Source: Platerodrilus igneus (Eukaryota > Arthropoda > Insecta > Coleoptera > Lycidae). From it: DNA of 64,000 bases. The stretch spans positions 558,001 through 622,000 of the forward strand of contig JARFIW010001087.1 of NCBI GenBank assembly GCA_036346225.1, read 5' to 3'. The notes below the pieces were generated by a model that was given only the letters and a program-made list of their open reading frames with translations, was not told the origin of the DNA and ran no database searches. Shown here piece by piece: positions 1 through 12,412 of this stretch; position 1 is the stretch's first letter, and each line of letters opens with the position of its first letter. Position numbers and translations under genes: made by a program.

Positions 1-153
1 CTTGTGGATGTCACAGTTGGAATTTACTGTTAATAGATGCAAGTAATTCTTCTATAATTGCCAAACGTTTTCGGCTTTTTCAATAAAATATACCTTTTAT
101 TTACGAGATCAAGCAGCCGTTAGGGTCTCCTTAAAACCAAATTAAAATGAACA

Positions 154-704
154 TTAAAATCCCTATCTGAAACAAGATGGGAGAGTAGAATAGAAGCAGT
201 TAAAGCGCTATTGTTGCAATTTGATGATGTTGTCGATTGTGTAAATGACCTGAAAAACGAAACTGAAGATTCCGAAACTTAAGTGACTGTGAAGCTGTAC
301 TCAACGAAATGTTAACTTTTGAGTTTATTGTTGCAATACACGTTTGGTACGAGATTTTACTGCGCGTGAACAATTTAAGTATATTATGGCAATCGGTTCA
401 AGTTAACTTGAAGATCGCTGTTGATACTTTACGTTTGCTATGTAACTGGATTCAAGAATATCGTGATACAGGATTTGAAAAAAGCGTTGCAGAAGCCAGA
501 TTGTTTGTGGAAAAAAGTAGTTATGAGATTTCGTCTCAATTTAAAGAAAAAAGATTGGCCAAAAAGAAAAGAATGTTCTCGCATGAAAATATTGATGAAC
601 CAATACAATCTGCCGAAATGCAGTACAAAGTCTAAAGTTTATCTTTTGATCTGCAATATAACAGTGTATTGATTGGTCTTTTTGCAACACTAATTTAGTA
701 ACTT
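154..704 (+). pseudogene. hAT / zinc-finger MYM-like (DUF4371-type) transposase relic
   Basis: The reading begins with LSETRWESR at about 166, a motif that in hAT-derived ZMYM1/DUF4371 proteins lies before the C-terminal dimerisation region. It breaks at about 278 (stop after a Glu/Asp-rich stretch) and resumes one frame over as SDCEAVLNEM, leading into the ORF 309-635, which contains FEFIVAIHVWYEIL, VNLKIAVDTL and KKKRMF. Homology-like sequence continues in another frame to about 704. In intact relatives these blocks are contiguous, so there is at least one frameshift between the two halves and another near 640. No N-terminal zinc finger or catalytic core is in the window; the element runs off or is truncated at the left edge. 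Family assignment is from recognition of the motif order, not from a search. Confidence 0.7.
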
Positions 705-734
705 ACAAATAATAATGCCGTGTTTTATTATCCT

Positions 735-925
735 AGTTATTGAAATCATGCTCCTCATCAGAAATATTTTCCGAATCGTATTCTGATACCTCTTCATAAG
801 CATCCTCTTTACCATCATCATCTGAATTATCAATAGAAGTATTAGAGTCTGTATCTTGGCTGTCAGTTCCGTCAAACCATTTTATCAAAAGCGCTTCCGC
901 ACCTATATCGCCAATACGAACTGAA
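735..925 (-). pseudogene. acidic fragment, possible N-terminus of a piggyBac-like transposase
   Basis: Read on the minus strand from about 925, one frame stays open for about 60 residues to a TAG near 735. It starts with RIGDIGAEALLIKWFDG and then becomes strongly acidic, with runs such as DNSDDDGKEDAYEE and ENISDEEHDF. Asp/Glu/Ser-rich N-termini are typical of piggyBac-like transposases, and motifs of the type GGGGTCA..TGACCCC lie 200-400 bp further out (about 1126-1143 and 1298-1316), which some piggyBac-like ends carry. No DDE core was found, so the assignment is weak. It could equally be any acidic host-derived or transposon fragment. Confidence 0.25.
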
Positions 926-939
926 CTCTACCAACCATG

Positions 940-3900
940 ATTACTAAATAAATGAGCAACGCAACCAAAGTTACTGAACACCCGGAAGCAGAAACACTAG
1001 TAGAGGAAGCACAGTTACGTTTACAATAAGCAAATTAAAATTTGATTCACTGCTTCCAAACAAAGCGATTACAAAATGCTAGTAGTATTTTGTAGATTAA
1101 TTTACTGTGCTTAGTAATAGGGTTCAACAGTGACCCCCTGCGGTATTTCGTGTAACTTTTTTAATTAGCTGACAAACCATAGACGCTATAAACACTATTT
1201 GCTACCAAAATATAAAGAGCGAAGCACTGTGTAAAGTCAAATTTTTCTAAATTTTAGTATGAGTGGTTTCAAAGATATACGACCTTAAACGAGATATGGG
1301 GTTAATACTGACCCCATGGTATTATAGAGTAAAATATTATGTTTCACGTATTACTGGGATAAATTTTTGTTTATATTCTGGTCGATATTTTCTAAAATGC
1401 CGCCCCAAACAGTTGCTTGGGTTGCTGTGGTCTGAAAGCGGTCCTGCGATGTACGACACTAATACACGTATTACGCAATACATCTTTATCGATTTTACTA
1501 AGCATAATCTTTTATAATCCAAATATTTATTCGCTTGAAGATACAAATGAAAGCCTACTGAATTTCTTTGTACATTTACAATTAAAAAATTTTTAAATCT
1601 TGAGTAGTTTATTCACTTGTGAGGATTACATCTGTACATACCATACTAAATAAACAAAGACTAAACTAATAAACACGTCACTTAAAATAAATTCTATATT
1701 TTTAAAATTCAAAATATTTAGATTAGTTTATTTAAATAAACTTTCTGAGAAGTTACAAAATGAAAATCAATTTCATTATAGTTTCAGCTGGTTTAAAATG
1801 AATAAGAGTTACTTCCGAAGATAATGTCCTAGTATAGATCCTGACCTAAAATCACTTTCAACGTTACGTAGAAAGTACAGACATTCAAGCTTTGATCCTG
1901 AGATTAAAGCCACATGTACTACATACCCTTCCTTTGAATTGAAAGAGTGCTTGAAGTTTTGAATTATACATGAATCCTTAGAGTCTAACTTTCCATAATT
2001 ACTTTTTTCTTTGAGATAAATAAATGCCATATTAATACTAATGTGAATTGCAAGATGGAATCGTGTCTCCTTTCGTCTTTTTGGTTGATGCACATTAGTT
2101 CAAAAGCTATATCAAACTTTCTTAAAAAATCGCAAGGTTGGGTACAAATGGAAGTAGGTAGAAAACAAGAATTTCAATTATTCATGTAGTTTATAATACT
2201 CCTTTGAAATATTTATAACTATATTTCATTTTAATAGTTTCTGTATTGGTAAATCCCACCAATAGGGTTAGGATTATTTACTAAGAAATATAATCTTTAG
2301 GTTACATGCATTCTTGATTTAAGGAAGGATTGCTTTTGTATCTTACATTATTCAAACTCAAAGGTTGTCAAATTCATTATGGCGATTTTAAGTTAGAAAT
2401 AATGTAATGGTTACTTTGTATTCTAAAGTAGTACAGTTTCATAATTCATTTGTTTGATTAATAATGATTCATAATGATTAATAATGTAATAACGTTGGCG
2501 CCTTTGACATTATCGCCTTGAAACAAAGAAGTTTCACACTTGAATTATGCTGATTCATAAAATAGGAAGGTTCTTTGGTTCAAGTTAATGTGTCAATAAA
2601 TAATTTCACATATGTTAGATAAAGAAAAACGACAAACGTAATTTCAATTTGCAGTCGATTTATTTGTCCAAATTCTGCCAAAGATAATCTCGTCGTGTCA
2701 AGGCAAGATTATTTTTTTGTTGAGCACTTTATTATTACCATCAAAACAGATAACATGCTACTTCAATAGGTATAGTTAACCTCTAGTATCAAATTAATTA
2801 ATGTGATTAGTCAATGATGTTCGAAATAATACCCAACTGGGCTGGTTATTTTTAATTTTGAGAACAGTTGGTTTTTACAGAAAACTTCATGTTGAAGAAA
2901 AGTCATGTTAATTAAGACCATCAAACCTTTTTAACGAAGTCCCAGCAGTCCCGTAGGATTTATTCAGAATGAATTGAGTCCAGCATATCATTAATTTTAG
3001 TTGTTTCCATCTACTGCCAATGAGTTATCTAATATTTATAATAAATCTTTTGAAACTATCTTGTACAATAACCGTATATTAATGAAGATTTTTGTTCTAT
3101 ATAAATTTGTAACGTTTTTTATTAAGCTAAATAATGTTTGTATTTGTTTTTTTTTTGTTTAAGTATGTTTATATGTACTTGTAATAAAAATATAATTGTA
3201 TACTAGTCCTATAGTAATGGTGAATAATTTTATCTGGCATTCGGAAAATTTGAGTATTGTAAACGAAAATTAATTTAAATTGTTGGTTATTTTACAAAGA
3301 GAAACACCAATGACCGGTTTCGTCGTTGTTGCAGCTCGTCAGACTGGCGCATTTCTATTTGCAAGACAACTAACCAAGTTATTTAATTATACACAAATCA
3401 TGGTGTGTCAATAAGTACAAAATATTTCTCATGCGTTCTCTGTACTCGAATGTAAACAACTAACTAACAGTAACTTTTTTAAGTCCCCGGCACAATAGTA
3501 TACATGGCATTGTCAGACAAAATTTTAATAACTAACCAAAAACAAGATAAATAGGTAATCGATCATTTGTTTATTTTATGTCCTATAGTGATGTTTTTCA
3601 CAACTAATGCATAGGCAATAGTTCTAGCGTTGAGGTAATAAAATGTATTGCAATTACCTAGAGGTGTGAAAAATTTAGCATTTGATTTTGTAAACCTCTT
3701 TTTAGCTAGCAATTTTTAAATAGGCATATTAGTGTTCTTATTGTTAACGTTTATTTTAGGTTGGTTTTAGCAATAGTGCACTTGATTATTTTTTATGTGA
3801 ATTTTGGCCCTGAATCAATTTCCTATCTCGGTTCTTCGCATCTTCTTGTTATTTCTTCTGGAGCTTTTCGCTAAAAATATCCATACTTCGAGATTAGGTG

Positions 3901-4465
3901 GCGTCCACGAAGATTCCCGATTATGACTGGCATTTCTCACACGATAGCATTCCGAGACCTTTTTCAAACACTTACACTACCCGTTTCACCGAGTAGTCGG
4001 AAACAATTTTTGCTTGTACAGTTGAGGTTTTGGGTACTTAACGAGACACACAATTTTTAGCGAAGTATTTTACCGCGTTTCTATGTGGATTGCCGCCCAC
4101 ATTATTTTTTTATTTGAAATACAATCGTTATACAGCAAGATGGTATAGACCATATTTTTTCATTTAATCTTCAAAACTTTCTTTAAAATAGTAATTGGAA
4201 TTGGTTTTATTCATACTAGCAATAGATACATTATTAACCCGTGGAAGGTTGACAAATCAACAATTCTTTTGTCTCAAGAAGTATCTCAAGTTCCAAAGTT
4301 GCAGATCAGAGTTACATTCCATGGTTGGAGGTTGTTCAATATCAAACGGACAGTTTCGCGTTCAAGCAGTAAAGTTGTAAAAAAAGATTTAAAAGAGATG
4401 TATTTCACTTTACGAACCTATCGTCACCATGCGCACAAAACAAAAATCTGTTTGGAAGAGTTTAT

Positions 4466-4470
<5 letters not shown>
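940..4470. other. AT-rich intergenic or intronic DNA, no gene recognised
   Basis: No open frame here shows a known domain. The longest, on the minus strand at 1809-2093 (94 codons), has no recognisable motif and no codon-like bias. Paired GGGGT/ACCCC motifs occur near 1126-1143 and 1298-1316. The part at 3830-4100 is somewhat less AT-rich but was not recognised. Confidence 0.6.

Positions 4471-4471
<1 letters not shown>

Positions 4472-4510
<39 letters not shown>
4472..4510. repeat. (TA)n microsatellite, locus 1
   Basis: An uninterrupted TA dinucleotide run of about 39 bp. Its right edge joins directly to TGCTATGATAT. The reverse complement of that junction is shared with two other (TA)n tracts in this window (6249 and 13350). 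Confidence 0.95.
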
Positions 4511-4512
<2 letters not shown>

Positions 4513-4705
4513 CTATGATATTCGCCCCACGATTGGGCATGTCATGAATTTGCTATGATATAGGCCCCACGAACAATCAAGCCCCAGCATTGGGTCGTCA
4601 TAAAATGCTGTCATACTCAATTTTAAGATTAATGAGCCCCTACGATGGATGTCATAAATTGTTGTTTAGCCCTATTATTATTTTGAGCCTCAATGTTATG
4701 AAATG
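4511..4705. repeat. degenerate repeat with GCCCCACGA / ATGTCATAAATT motifs
   Basis: TGCTATGATAT is followed by GCCCCACGA twice (about 4511 and 4550). A longer pattern of GCCCCA/TACGATTGG followed by GTCATAAATTG recurs near 4524, 4581 and 4636. The copies are about 55 bp apart and diverged. Confidence 0.6.
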
Positions 4706-5212
4706 TTATATTTGGATTTTTACCCTGACTAGCTTACTGAATAGATCTTATTGAATCAAATAAAGCAATTCTATAATACACAATATAATAGTTGATAATA
4801 TTTACAACACTCAAAATTTTCCTTTTTGTACAGAATATCTACATATACCAGATATATGTTTTTCTGAAAGCCAGCAAAAATATCTTTTAATAATTCAAGG
4901 ACCTTCGAACGTTCCAAGATACCTATTTTATTTTCATAAATCTTTAAGTGATCCTTTTTGATGACTTACAAATATACAATGTGGCATATATTAAATCAAA
5001 AACAGTTTTCAATAATAAAGTGTATTATGATTGTTAACCTGGAATGGGTTCTGTAGTTCCATCCTAGTCTATGATCTGCATCGCCTTACTGTGTTCGGTT
5101 TGCTTATTGATATTCCGGCCCCATATAAGAATTGCCTCTCATAAATCGCTTCCAATTAAGATCGTACCAAGTCGGAATATGTCCAAAATAGAATACGTTC
5201 ATTTTAAATTAT
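4706..5212. other. AT-rich DNA, nothing recognised
   Basis: No motif, gene or clear repeat was seen here. Confidence 0.5.
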
Positions 5213-5377
5213 CTCCAAAATTAGAGTATGATCAAAGTTAGAAGTCCCAAATTAAAGTCGTCTCAATTAAATATCCCAAATTAATGTCGAAATTAAAATC
5301 CAAACTTAAGATCCCAACTTAAGATCCAAGTTTAAAATCCAAATTTAAGATCAAATTTAAAATCCAAATTTAAGAGC
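5213..5377. repeat. degenerate short tandem repeat (AAATTTAAGATCC-like)
   Basis: About a dozen degenerate copies of a 13-15 bp unit near AAATTTAAGATCC / AAATTAAAGTCC lie head to tail. The most regular copies are at 5285-5377, and the repeat fades out at the left end. Confidence 0.75.
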
Positions 5378-6238
5378 CCTGTTTTATTAATATTAGAAAT
5401 GAATTTAATTTAAGTCGTTTTACTTACGTCTATCTACAGATCGGCTTATTTTCGTTGCACAAATTCTTGCACTTTTAACTCTGATTTATTTTGATTTTTA
5501 CTTCACTGTTTACGTAAGTTTTTGACACCTTTGAACATAGTCGTTGTTCAGTTTGAATATGGACTAAAATGTCGCTCCGTTACTATCGTAATATAAGCCC
5601 TACCTCCAATTGATTTCATTGGCTTGTTGACATTCTAGGACGATACTTGTACCTTATCTCGCAGACCTTGGAATTTTTACTCATTACTTAGTTTACATCT
5701 TTCAATGCATGCCTTGTCTGTCACGTCCGCATCCCGCATATCGTCGTATTATTCGAGAATTTCCCATTTTTGACTTTTATTAAATCACGTATTTGGATGT
5801 TTGTTAATTTTATCGTCAAATTGAATCGTCTGGTGCTTGTTTATTTCTACAGAATATTGGTTTTCTGAACAAATATTTTTCTCCCAGTCACGTAACGATT
5901 TTCTAATAATGAATTATTTAGAATGCGTGTACGATGATATTTTCGACGCAATTGTTAAATGTTTGCAATGCCAATATATCTATGCTTCCCGGTGATTTAA
6001 TTTTGATGCAATTTGTTGCTAAAATCTTATCTTTACTTGTAAACTACACTTAGACATCTTCATGTTCTCATACATTTAATCCCGTGTATTTTATATACAG
6101 TGTCCTCTCAATTAACAATATGTAGAGTGACCGTTTTACTCTTATGATTTCTGGAATTATGTGGTTTTCTTAAAGTGGAAGTTGTTTATATTTATTCTAC
6201 GACCCCCCATAACTTAACCTACCCCTAAACTACCCTGT
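5378..6238. other. AT-rich DNA, nothing recognised
   Basis: No coding motif or repeat was identified. A short C-rich stretch at 6203-6235 immediately precedes the (TA)n tract. Confidence 0.5.
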
Positions 6239-6248
6239 TATCATAGCA

Positions 6249-6284
6249 ATATATATATATATATAATATATATATATATATATA
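6249..6284. repeat. (TA)n microsatellite, locus 2
   Basis: A TA run with one phase break (ATAATA). Its left edge is TATCATAGCA at 6240-6248, the same junction sequence as at loci 1 and 3. Confidence 0.95.
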
Positions 6285-7507
6285 GTGATTACGAATTAAT
6301 AAAAATAAACATCAGTGATATTTACATATGATAATGACGTCGAATTAACAAGAATCAAAGCATTCAACGAATACGATCTTATGCTTTTAAAATGCAGGTT
6401 ACTTATTAGCATATCTGCCTTTTACTAAGTTTAACAAGCTGAATGGAATGAAAATTTTATGGAACAAATGGCTCGGTTAATTAATTTAAACATTATAAAT
6501 AACGGTAGATTTGGTTAGACAAAAGAATTGCTGATTTTCCAATAAAGATTCAAAATAAATTAAGTGCTACAATTAAGTAAGAACAAAAATATTTTATGTT
6601 GAAAATTGAAATTAAAATGTAGTTCGATTTAGCCGATTAAAACTCGTAAGCAAAATTTGTACGTTTGAATTGTTTTGGTAACGGGGTTGTTAAAGAGCTT
6701 TTGAGCACCGAACTAAGTATCATTCTATATGCATCTTTTGAGTACAACGTTAAGTAGCACCTTTAGTAGCATTCTGAGTACGACTCTTAGATTTCAAAAT
6801 CGTTACCAATTGAAAATTTTAAATAGTAATGTATAAGTTGTTTCAATTATTTGGTTCACTGTATCATCTTTTTACTTTCTGAAAATATTAGTCCTAACCT
6901 GATTGGTTTGTTACTGCTGAAATAGAATTTGTTTCGAAATGGAACTTGCGTTTAAACTGGGTGCCAGTTTTGTGTAAATTTGTTTGGAGATTAATCCTTG
7001 AGATAGACCTCTGTAAGTTGTTTAACTGGACTTAACTCAAGACTACTGCGATTAAGGTCAGATTAGCTTTTAAGTTTTATGCTTTTCTATAAAGGACTAT
7101 TGAAGATGTGCATTGTATATTCTATAATTTAGTGTGAAGTTTAGTAGTTGTAATATATATCTAATTAATTCAAACATTTATTTAGGAAATAATTTATAGC
7201 GAAAAGCAATTTATACGAATTTTTTTGGTTCAAAAGTACATTTTTAAAGAAATATTCTGAGATGAGGGTACTCTGACCCTAAAAGCTCATTATCTGTAGC
7301 TGCCAAGTTTAAGTTGATACTTTGGTGAACTTTTTGTAAATTGTATATTTTGCTTTGCATTACTTCTTAAGTTTTCTTTATTATTCGTATTAACTCTAAA
7401 TATTTGTATTCCTGAAATTTTTGTGAGGTTTAATATACCAATTTAATTGAGTTTATATTCTACTCACTTATACAGCCGTGGGAGTGATTTTTTTTATTTA
7501 GGTAGTA
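6285..7507. other. AT-rich DNA, nothing recognised
   Basis: No gene, RNA or repeat was recognised on either strand. Confidence 0.5.
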
Positions 7508-7669
7508 GCTTCTGCAATGGTTGAATAAAGCAAGTAACTACGAGTTTTGAAAAAATTGGCGCTCAATGTAGGTGTCACTTTTCTGACGATGATAATCCCT
7601 ACATTGAGCAACAATTTTCTTTTTTTTCAAAACTCGTAGTCACTTGCTTTATTCAACCGTCGCATAAGC
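7508..7669. mobile_element. foldback / MITE-like inverted repeat
   Basis: Two arms of about 65 bp are inverted copies of each other. The left arm carries GGTTGAATAAAGCAAGTAAC and ACGAGTTTTGAAAAAA, then CTCAATGTAGG. The right arm carries their reverse complements at 7598-7669 with few mismatches. The loop is only about 25 bp. The structure suits a miniature inverted-repeat transposable element or a deletion derivative of a DNA transposon. No transposase and no convincing target duplication are visible. A transcript would fold into a long hairpin, so a source of small RNA is an alternative. Confidence 0.8.
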
Positions 7670-9704
7670 AAGGTTATGCCATATCACATGATAAACATCT
7701 AACGTCATAAACTCGAGAAAATGAAAAAAAAACAAATTATTTAGATATTTATTTATATAGAAAATTTTTGTGAAAATCCTGGTATAAAATATATCACTTA
7801 CGTTTAACGCATGAAACCGTGATTACTAGATAGCTTAATAACGAAAGGATCGTGTTTGAGATAAAAAGAAAGGTATTTATTACGTTTAAAGGCATCTAAA
7901 TACTCAATCATATGTTATAAAAGAGTTTTCATTTGTAATTAATCCTGTTGTTCAATCGTGTAAATGTTCTACAAGAAACTTCAGTATCTACTTACGGTTA
8001 AATGCATGTCAAGTTTATGTAAAATCATATATTTTAAAAGAAATTTGCATTATATGACAAAAGTACTGAGTATTTCAAGTAAAAGCACGTATTTCTAATT
8101 AAGAAAAGCGTACTTAAACACCCCATGTTCTAGAAAGATGAAATGATGAGGTAAAGCATGTTGAAACGACGTCAAATTATTAAATAGTCTAGGGTGGCAA
8201 TCAAAAGTAGAAAAAGAATAAACTTAAAAATTTTCGAATGCTGATAAGCATAGGTACCCAGTGGGGATCAGTGTTGATTGAAATTTCAACGTCGCCATGC
8301 AGTCGATCTAATTATATAATAGGTTACGTATCTAAAGTGCTACAAAAAAATGTACAGTATTTCTTAGTAAAAATTATTTAAATACATTAAAATGGAAGAT
8401 GGACGATTTCAAACCAATTAAAACTATTGTAAGAGAGAATTTACTTAGAGATGAAAATTTATGGAATGTCAGTGAACGTATATTTGTAATGGATGAATTT
8501 GCATGAAAAATTGTACTTTCAAAATGATTTAAAAGACGATGGAGCGTGGATTGGTAATTATGCTGGTGAATTAAAGCCAACAACAAGTAGATCTGTGACG
8601 ATAAATTTTAAACCAATTTGTTTAGATAATTTAAGTGATTTATAAAGACCCATATTTTTAATGTAAGTTTCAACGTAAGTGTAGTGTGTAAGAGTCTATT
8701 TAATTTAATTTAAGGATTTCTGGCAAACCTATGATACAGGCTTTGTCATTACACTAGGTAAAATTGAACATACCTGAATTCAGATAAATTTAATATTGTT
8801 TTAAAGAAAAGGATATTAAATTACATAACTTGTAAAGGTTTTTATTGTACATATTAAAAAGTTGTTGATGAGTGATCATCCCAGGTTAAAAGAGATATTC
8901 TGGTTCCTATATTTAGTATATAGGATATATGTTGAGAGGAAGATATTTTTCATCGATGTTGTGTTTAAGATATTGTTTGTAAGTGAAAGTTGTTGTAGAT
9001 GCATAAGTTTGTATTTGAAGGATTGTTTGTTAGAAAATTATTTTTTATTATAAATTTGATGAATGATTACAATGGTTTTATTAATCAGAGAGCTAGCAAA
9101 AATAATAAAACGTAGGGCAATTAGAAATTATTCAGGCAATCCATAACATCCTTTATTAGCCGTTCAAACGTCAGTCAGTCCATAGCAACTGTTATCGACG
9201 CCAAACCTGGAGCTGGTTTTCATCCTATATTATATAATTTAATAACTTTTTTAACGTTCAATGGTGTTTATTATGCGTAAACAAGCGCATAAAAAGAAAT
9301 TTAATTGTTCAGACAAAAGAGTTCCGTCCACATTTAATTATTAAGGTATGTATAAATTAGACGTAATGCGTGGGCATATTCTAAAGGTTTTTCATTTTAC
9401 TAGAAGACACGTGTACAATATTTTAGTCTCATTTTCCTTTTAATAACAAACATATGTTGGTACTTTGATGAAAGCATATTCACTTAATAACAATCGCACA
9501 TTCTAAGAAGAATTAAGATAGTATTTCAATTGAAAAGTAACTAGGAACGTGTACTATTAACCCATATTCTATAACAATCATCTGCTAAAACAAAACATAA
9601 GTGGAGGATGAAATAGCTAGAGGCGACGATAGAATTCGTGAAAGCGATAAACTAAGCAATAAAATATCTCCGCTTGATTTTTTTAGGGACAAGCTTTTTC
9701 AACG
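7670..9704. other. AT-rich DNA, nothing recognised
   Basis: Short open frames at 8374-8586 (minus) and 8862-9053 (plus) show no domain and have the composition of the surrounding DNA. Confidence 0.5.
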
Positions 9705-9970
9705 CTCCACCTACAGTTACTAGATTTGGCGAGTTTTTACCTGGAAATTTTGAATTTTGCGGAATCCTTGCTATTCCAAGCAAGGTCGGGATCTTTAACG
9801 TGCGTGACAGCACACACGAAAACTCAATTTTTCCTCTCATCCGAACGAGGGCGTATTTTTGTGAAAAATGCTGGCCTAACACTTTTTAATCGGTCCGTGT
9901 CGGGAATCAAACCCGGAACCTAAGATTCGGCAGTCGTACGCGAACCTGTCTGATCCACGGAACCGCCGGC
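9705..9970 (-). mobile_element. tRNA-derived SINE, copy 1
   Basis: Read on the minus strand, the element begins GCCGGCGGTTCCGTGG, has a B-box-like GGTTTGATTCC (plus-strand 9902-9912), and continues with a body shared with the copy at 38161-38440. The shared blocks are TTTTTCACAAAAATACGCCC, CGTTCGGATGAGAGG, GTCACGCACGTTAAAGATCC and AATTCAAAATTTCCAGG. The segment between A and B boxes differs from copy 2, so the tRNA-related heads are not the same. RNA polymerase III promoter elements would be internal. Ends are set by where similarity stops. Open frames in this region are shadows of the SINE. Confidence 0.9.
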
Positions 9971-11480
9971 ATATAAAAACCGCTATATACTCGACAGTGG
10001 TGAACACAGAGTTAATGGCTGCTGCAGAAGAAATGTGGTACTCTGATTGTTTGGGGTTACCTTGTTAATGTTTCGTAGCAACAGAGATAACATTTATTTA
10101 CAAGTTCAAAATGAACCTAGCATTAAAGGCGTGGCACGCTCAGGAAATACTTACAAGTGTTTGTGTGTGTAATTAAATTGCAAGATGTCGTTAACACTAG
10201 AACTGAAATCATTTCGATTAGTAAAGTTGCAGAACAGCATGAGTTTCTATAATGCAACCTCACGACGGTGGTGTTAGGTGAAAATGTTTATAGTTATAAG
10301 TAACCCTGGCATATGCTACGCTGAATGCAAGCGGCATCTCGTGATAGTAAGATGTACATAAGCTTGGGTACCTGGCGGCTGGTGGGTGGTCGCTGGTGTA
10401 CGTGTGACTCCCTTGGTTGGTAGGAATTAATGCGGTTTGATGGCAGAAAGTTCCTAATACTGACGTGCTTGTTGGTGTCACGGGCTCTAGAAAGTGGTCC
10501 TGATGCAGTTATCGCCTTGGTTGTGGATCGGTCCAAATCATGGCGGGATCTTGTCCATAGTGTTGTGAGAGTTTAGTTTATTGTATTTCATTAGATTTGC
10601 TGATCACGATGAGACAATCTGACGTAAAACCCTTAGTGCACAAGGAGCCTAGTGACTTTCGTTTTTTACAATTCTTAAATTCCCTTGAAGAAACTTGGTG
10701 GATTTCTTAAAAAGAGAACAATAAGAAGTAATTTGCTTTAGTGTTTGGAGCTTCTTTTATATCGAGGTTTGCGGTATTGTACATTCAGAGGATTATGTAT
10801 CCTTGTATGCAAAAAGTATCGGACATCTCCATTATGGATTGAAGAGTATTTTAATTGTGCACGCTATTTGTTTGAATACTGTGTGTTTATTTATAATGTT
10901 AGTTATTAGTATGGTTGGTTGCATACTCCTAGAGATATAAAAGAGAAGTATGCAGTTCTTGTAAAGGTTTCCTGCAATATTATAACACGCTACCAGACTT
11001 GGTGCGTAGGGTGGCTATTTTGGAAATGTATTGAATTAGTGTACTTGTAAAAACAAATCCTTTGTTCTAATGGTTAACCGTCACTTCTTTTTAAATGTTT
11101 TTATTTAGTTTGCTAATACTTATTAGTAACTAAAGTAATCGACTAAAAACGTTATGATAGATTAAAAACAATTTTTAGGGCAAGTGTTGTTAGAGAATTT
11201 GAAAATTTTATAAATGTTTTTCACTCAAAAATCAATGGGATGGTTGTCAGAAAATCTTGACTTGAAACTTCTGATCAATCGACATTTTGTTATTTGGAAA
11301 GGCAAAAAATAATTGGAAATACAAATGTTGTAGGGAAGCAAATGATAATTATGAAAATATTTTATTTTTTGCAATTGTCCTTCGAATAATGAAGTTATGA
11401 GGATTTTTTGAAAAACAAAATAATTCCAGTAACTTCGAGCCCAGACACTAAGCAATTGGAACTAAAACAAGGTTGTTTGT
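9971..11480. other. non-coding DNA with a GC-richer patch at 10250-10560
   Basis: No gene was recognised. The patch at 10250-10560 is clearly richer in G and C than its surroundings and holds overlapping minus-strand open frames (10260-10536) without known domains. It may be a transposon or LTR piece. The rest is AT-rich. Confidence 0.45.
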
Positions 11481-11489
11481 TTTAATGAG

Positions 11490-11740
11490 CTCTAACTGCC
11501 ACTTTTGGGTGTAACGACTTAGTTTTTACTACAATATCGCTGTACTCGCCAGGTGCGCAACGTCCAATTGCCTGCTGATCGCCACCTCTCTGTGCCTTTA
11601 AAATAATTTAAAATTAACACAATCAAATTTATGCCTCAACTAGCTCAGTAATACCCCACACACAGTGAAACGATGATATAATAACAAAGAATTTTTACTC
11701 ACTCCTCTCCGGCGCTCAATTCACCTGAATAAGACAAACG
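11490..11740 (-). other. candidate minus-strand exons or LTR fragment, unrecognised
   Basis: Two GC-richer patches stand out in AT-rich DNA. On the minus strand, 11703-11724 is a 22-nt segment preceded by TTTGTCTTATTCAG and followed by GTGAGT, which are good splice signals. The second patch, about 11490-11600, follows an AAAGGCACAG acceptor-like site. It is open in one frame as RGGDQQAIGRCAPGEYSDIV and on to a stop near 11490, and in another frame over a shorter distance. I do not recognise either translation. TGTAACG at 11511 also resembles the start of the LTR at 58808, so an LTR fragment is an equal alternative. Confidence 0.25.
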
Positions 11741-12247
11741 AAGCTCATTAAATGTATAATGAACTAAATAAAATTTTTGTCATATTACAACTTACAAATC
11801 TACGCCGTTTTTAATATTATTTACCTTTTATAGAACTTTTAAATCAAAATTAAAATAAATATTCTTATCGAATTAGCTTTTTAAGAAGATTATAACTTTT
11901 TACACATTTTTAAAGCAATTAAAGCCAGCAAAAAAAATTGTATCTTACCACGAATAGTTCGTTGAACGTTCAAAGAAATATCCCTTTTTAAAGCATACTT
12001 TTACATACCAATCAAATTTTTCTTGACCTTTTACACACGATATCTTAATCACATGCAAATTTTAAGCTCACTTCCGAATACACAAATTATATAAAATTGC
12101 AATTGCAACGTGCTATAAATTGAATAAATAGTCCTCACCTTATAGTTCTACTGTTTTTCTCTTGCTGGAGATTGCTGACCCAAATTCCCGCTGGAACTTC
12201 CAACAATTCGGCTTATAAATCACTCGTAATTGAATAACGGTCGTTTA

Positions 12248-12412
12248 TTCAGTAACTTAAAGTCGTTGACCAGCAACTTAGCACGTTAACCCAATAATTT
12301 GAAGCATTTACCAGCAACTTGGAGTATTAACCATTTATTTAGAATCGTTCGCCAGTACCTTGGAATGGTAATCTAGTAATTTGAAGCCTTTGCCCAATAA
12401 CTTAAAGCATTT
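12248..12412. repeat. degenerate tandem repeat, unit 20-22 bp
   Basis: Eight head-to-tail diverged copies of a unit near CCAGTAACTTGAAGCATTTAC can be lined up from 12248. Conserved positions are the central AACTT/AATTT and the GAAGC/GGAGT block. Confidence 0.75.

Noticed and set aside
1809..2093. Minus-strand 94-codon frame
   Set aside because: No recognisable motif, AT-driven composition and no splice or promoter context; kept only as a note.
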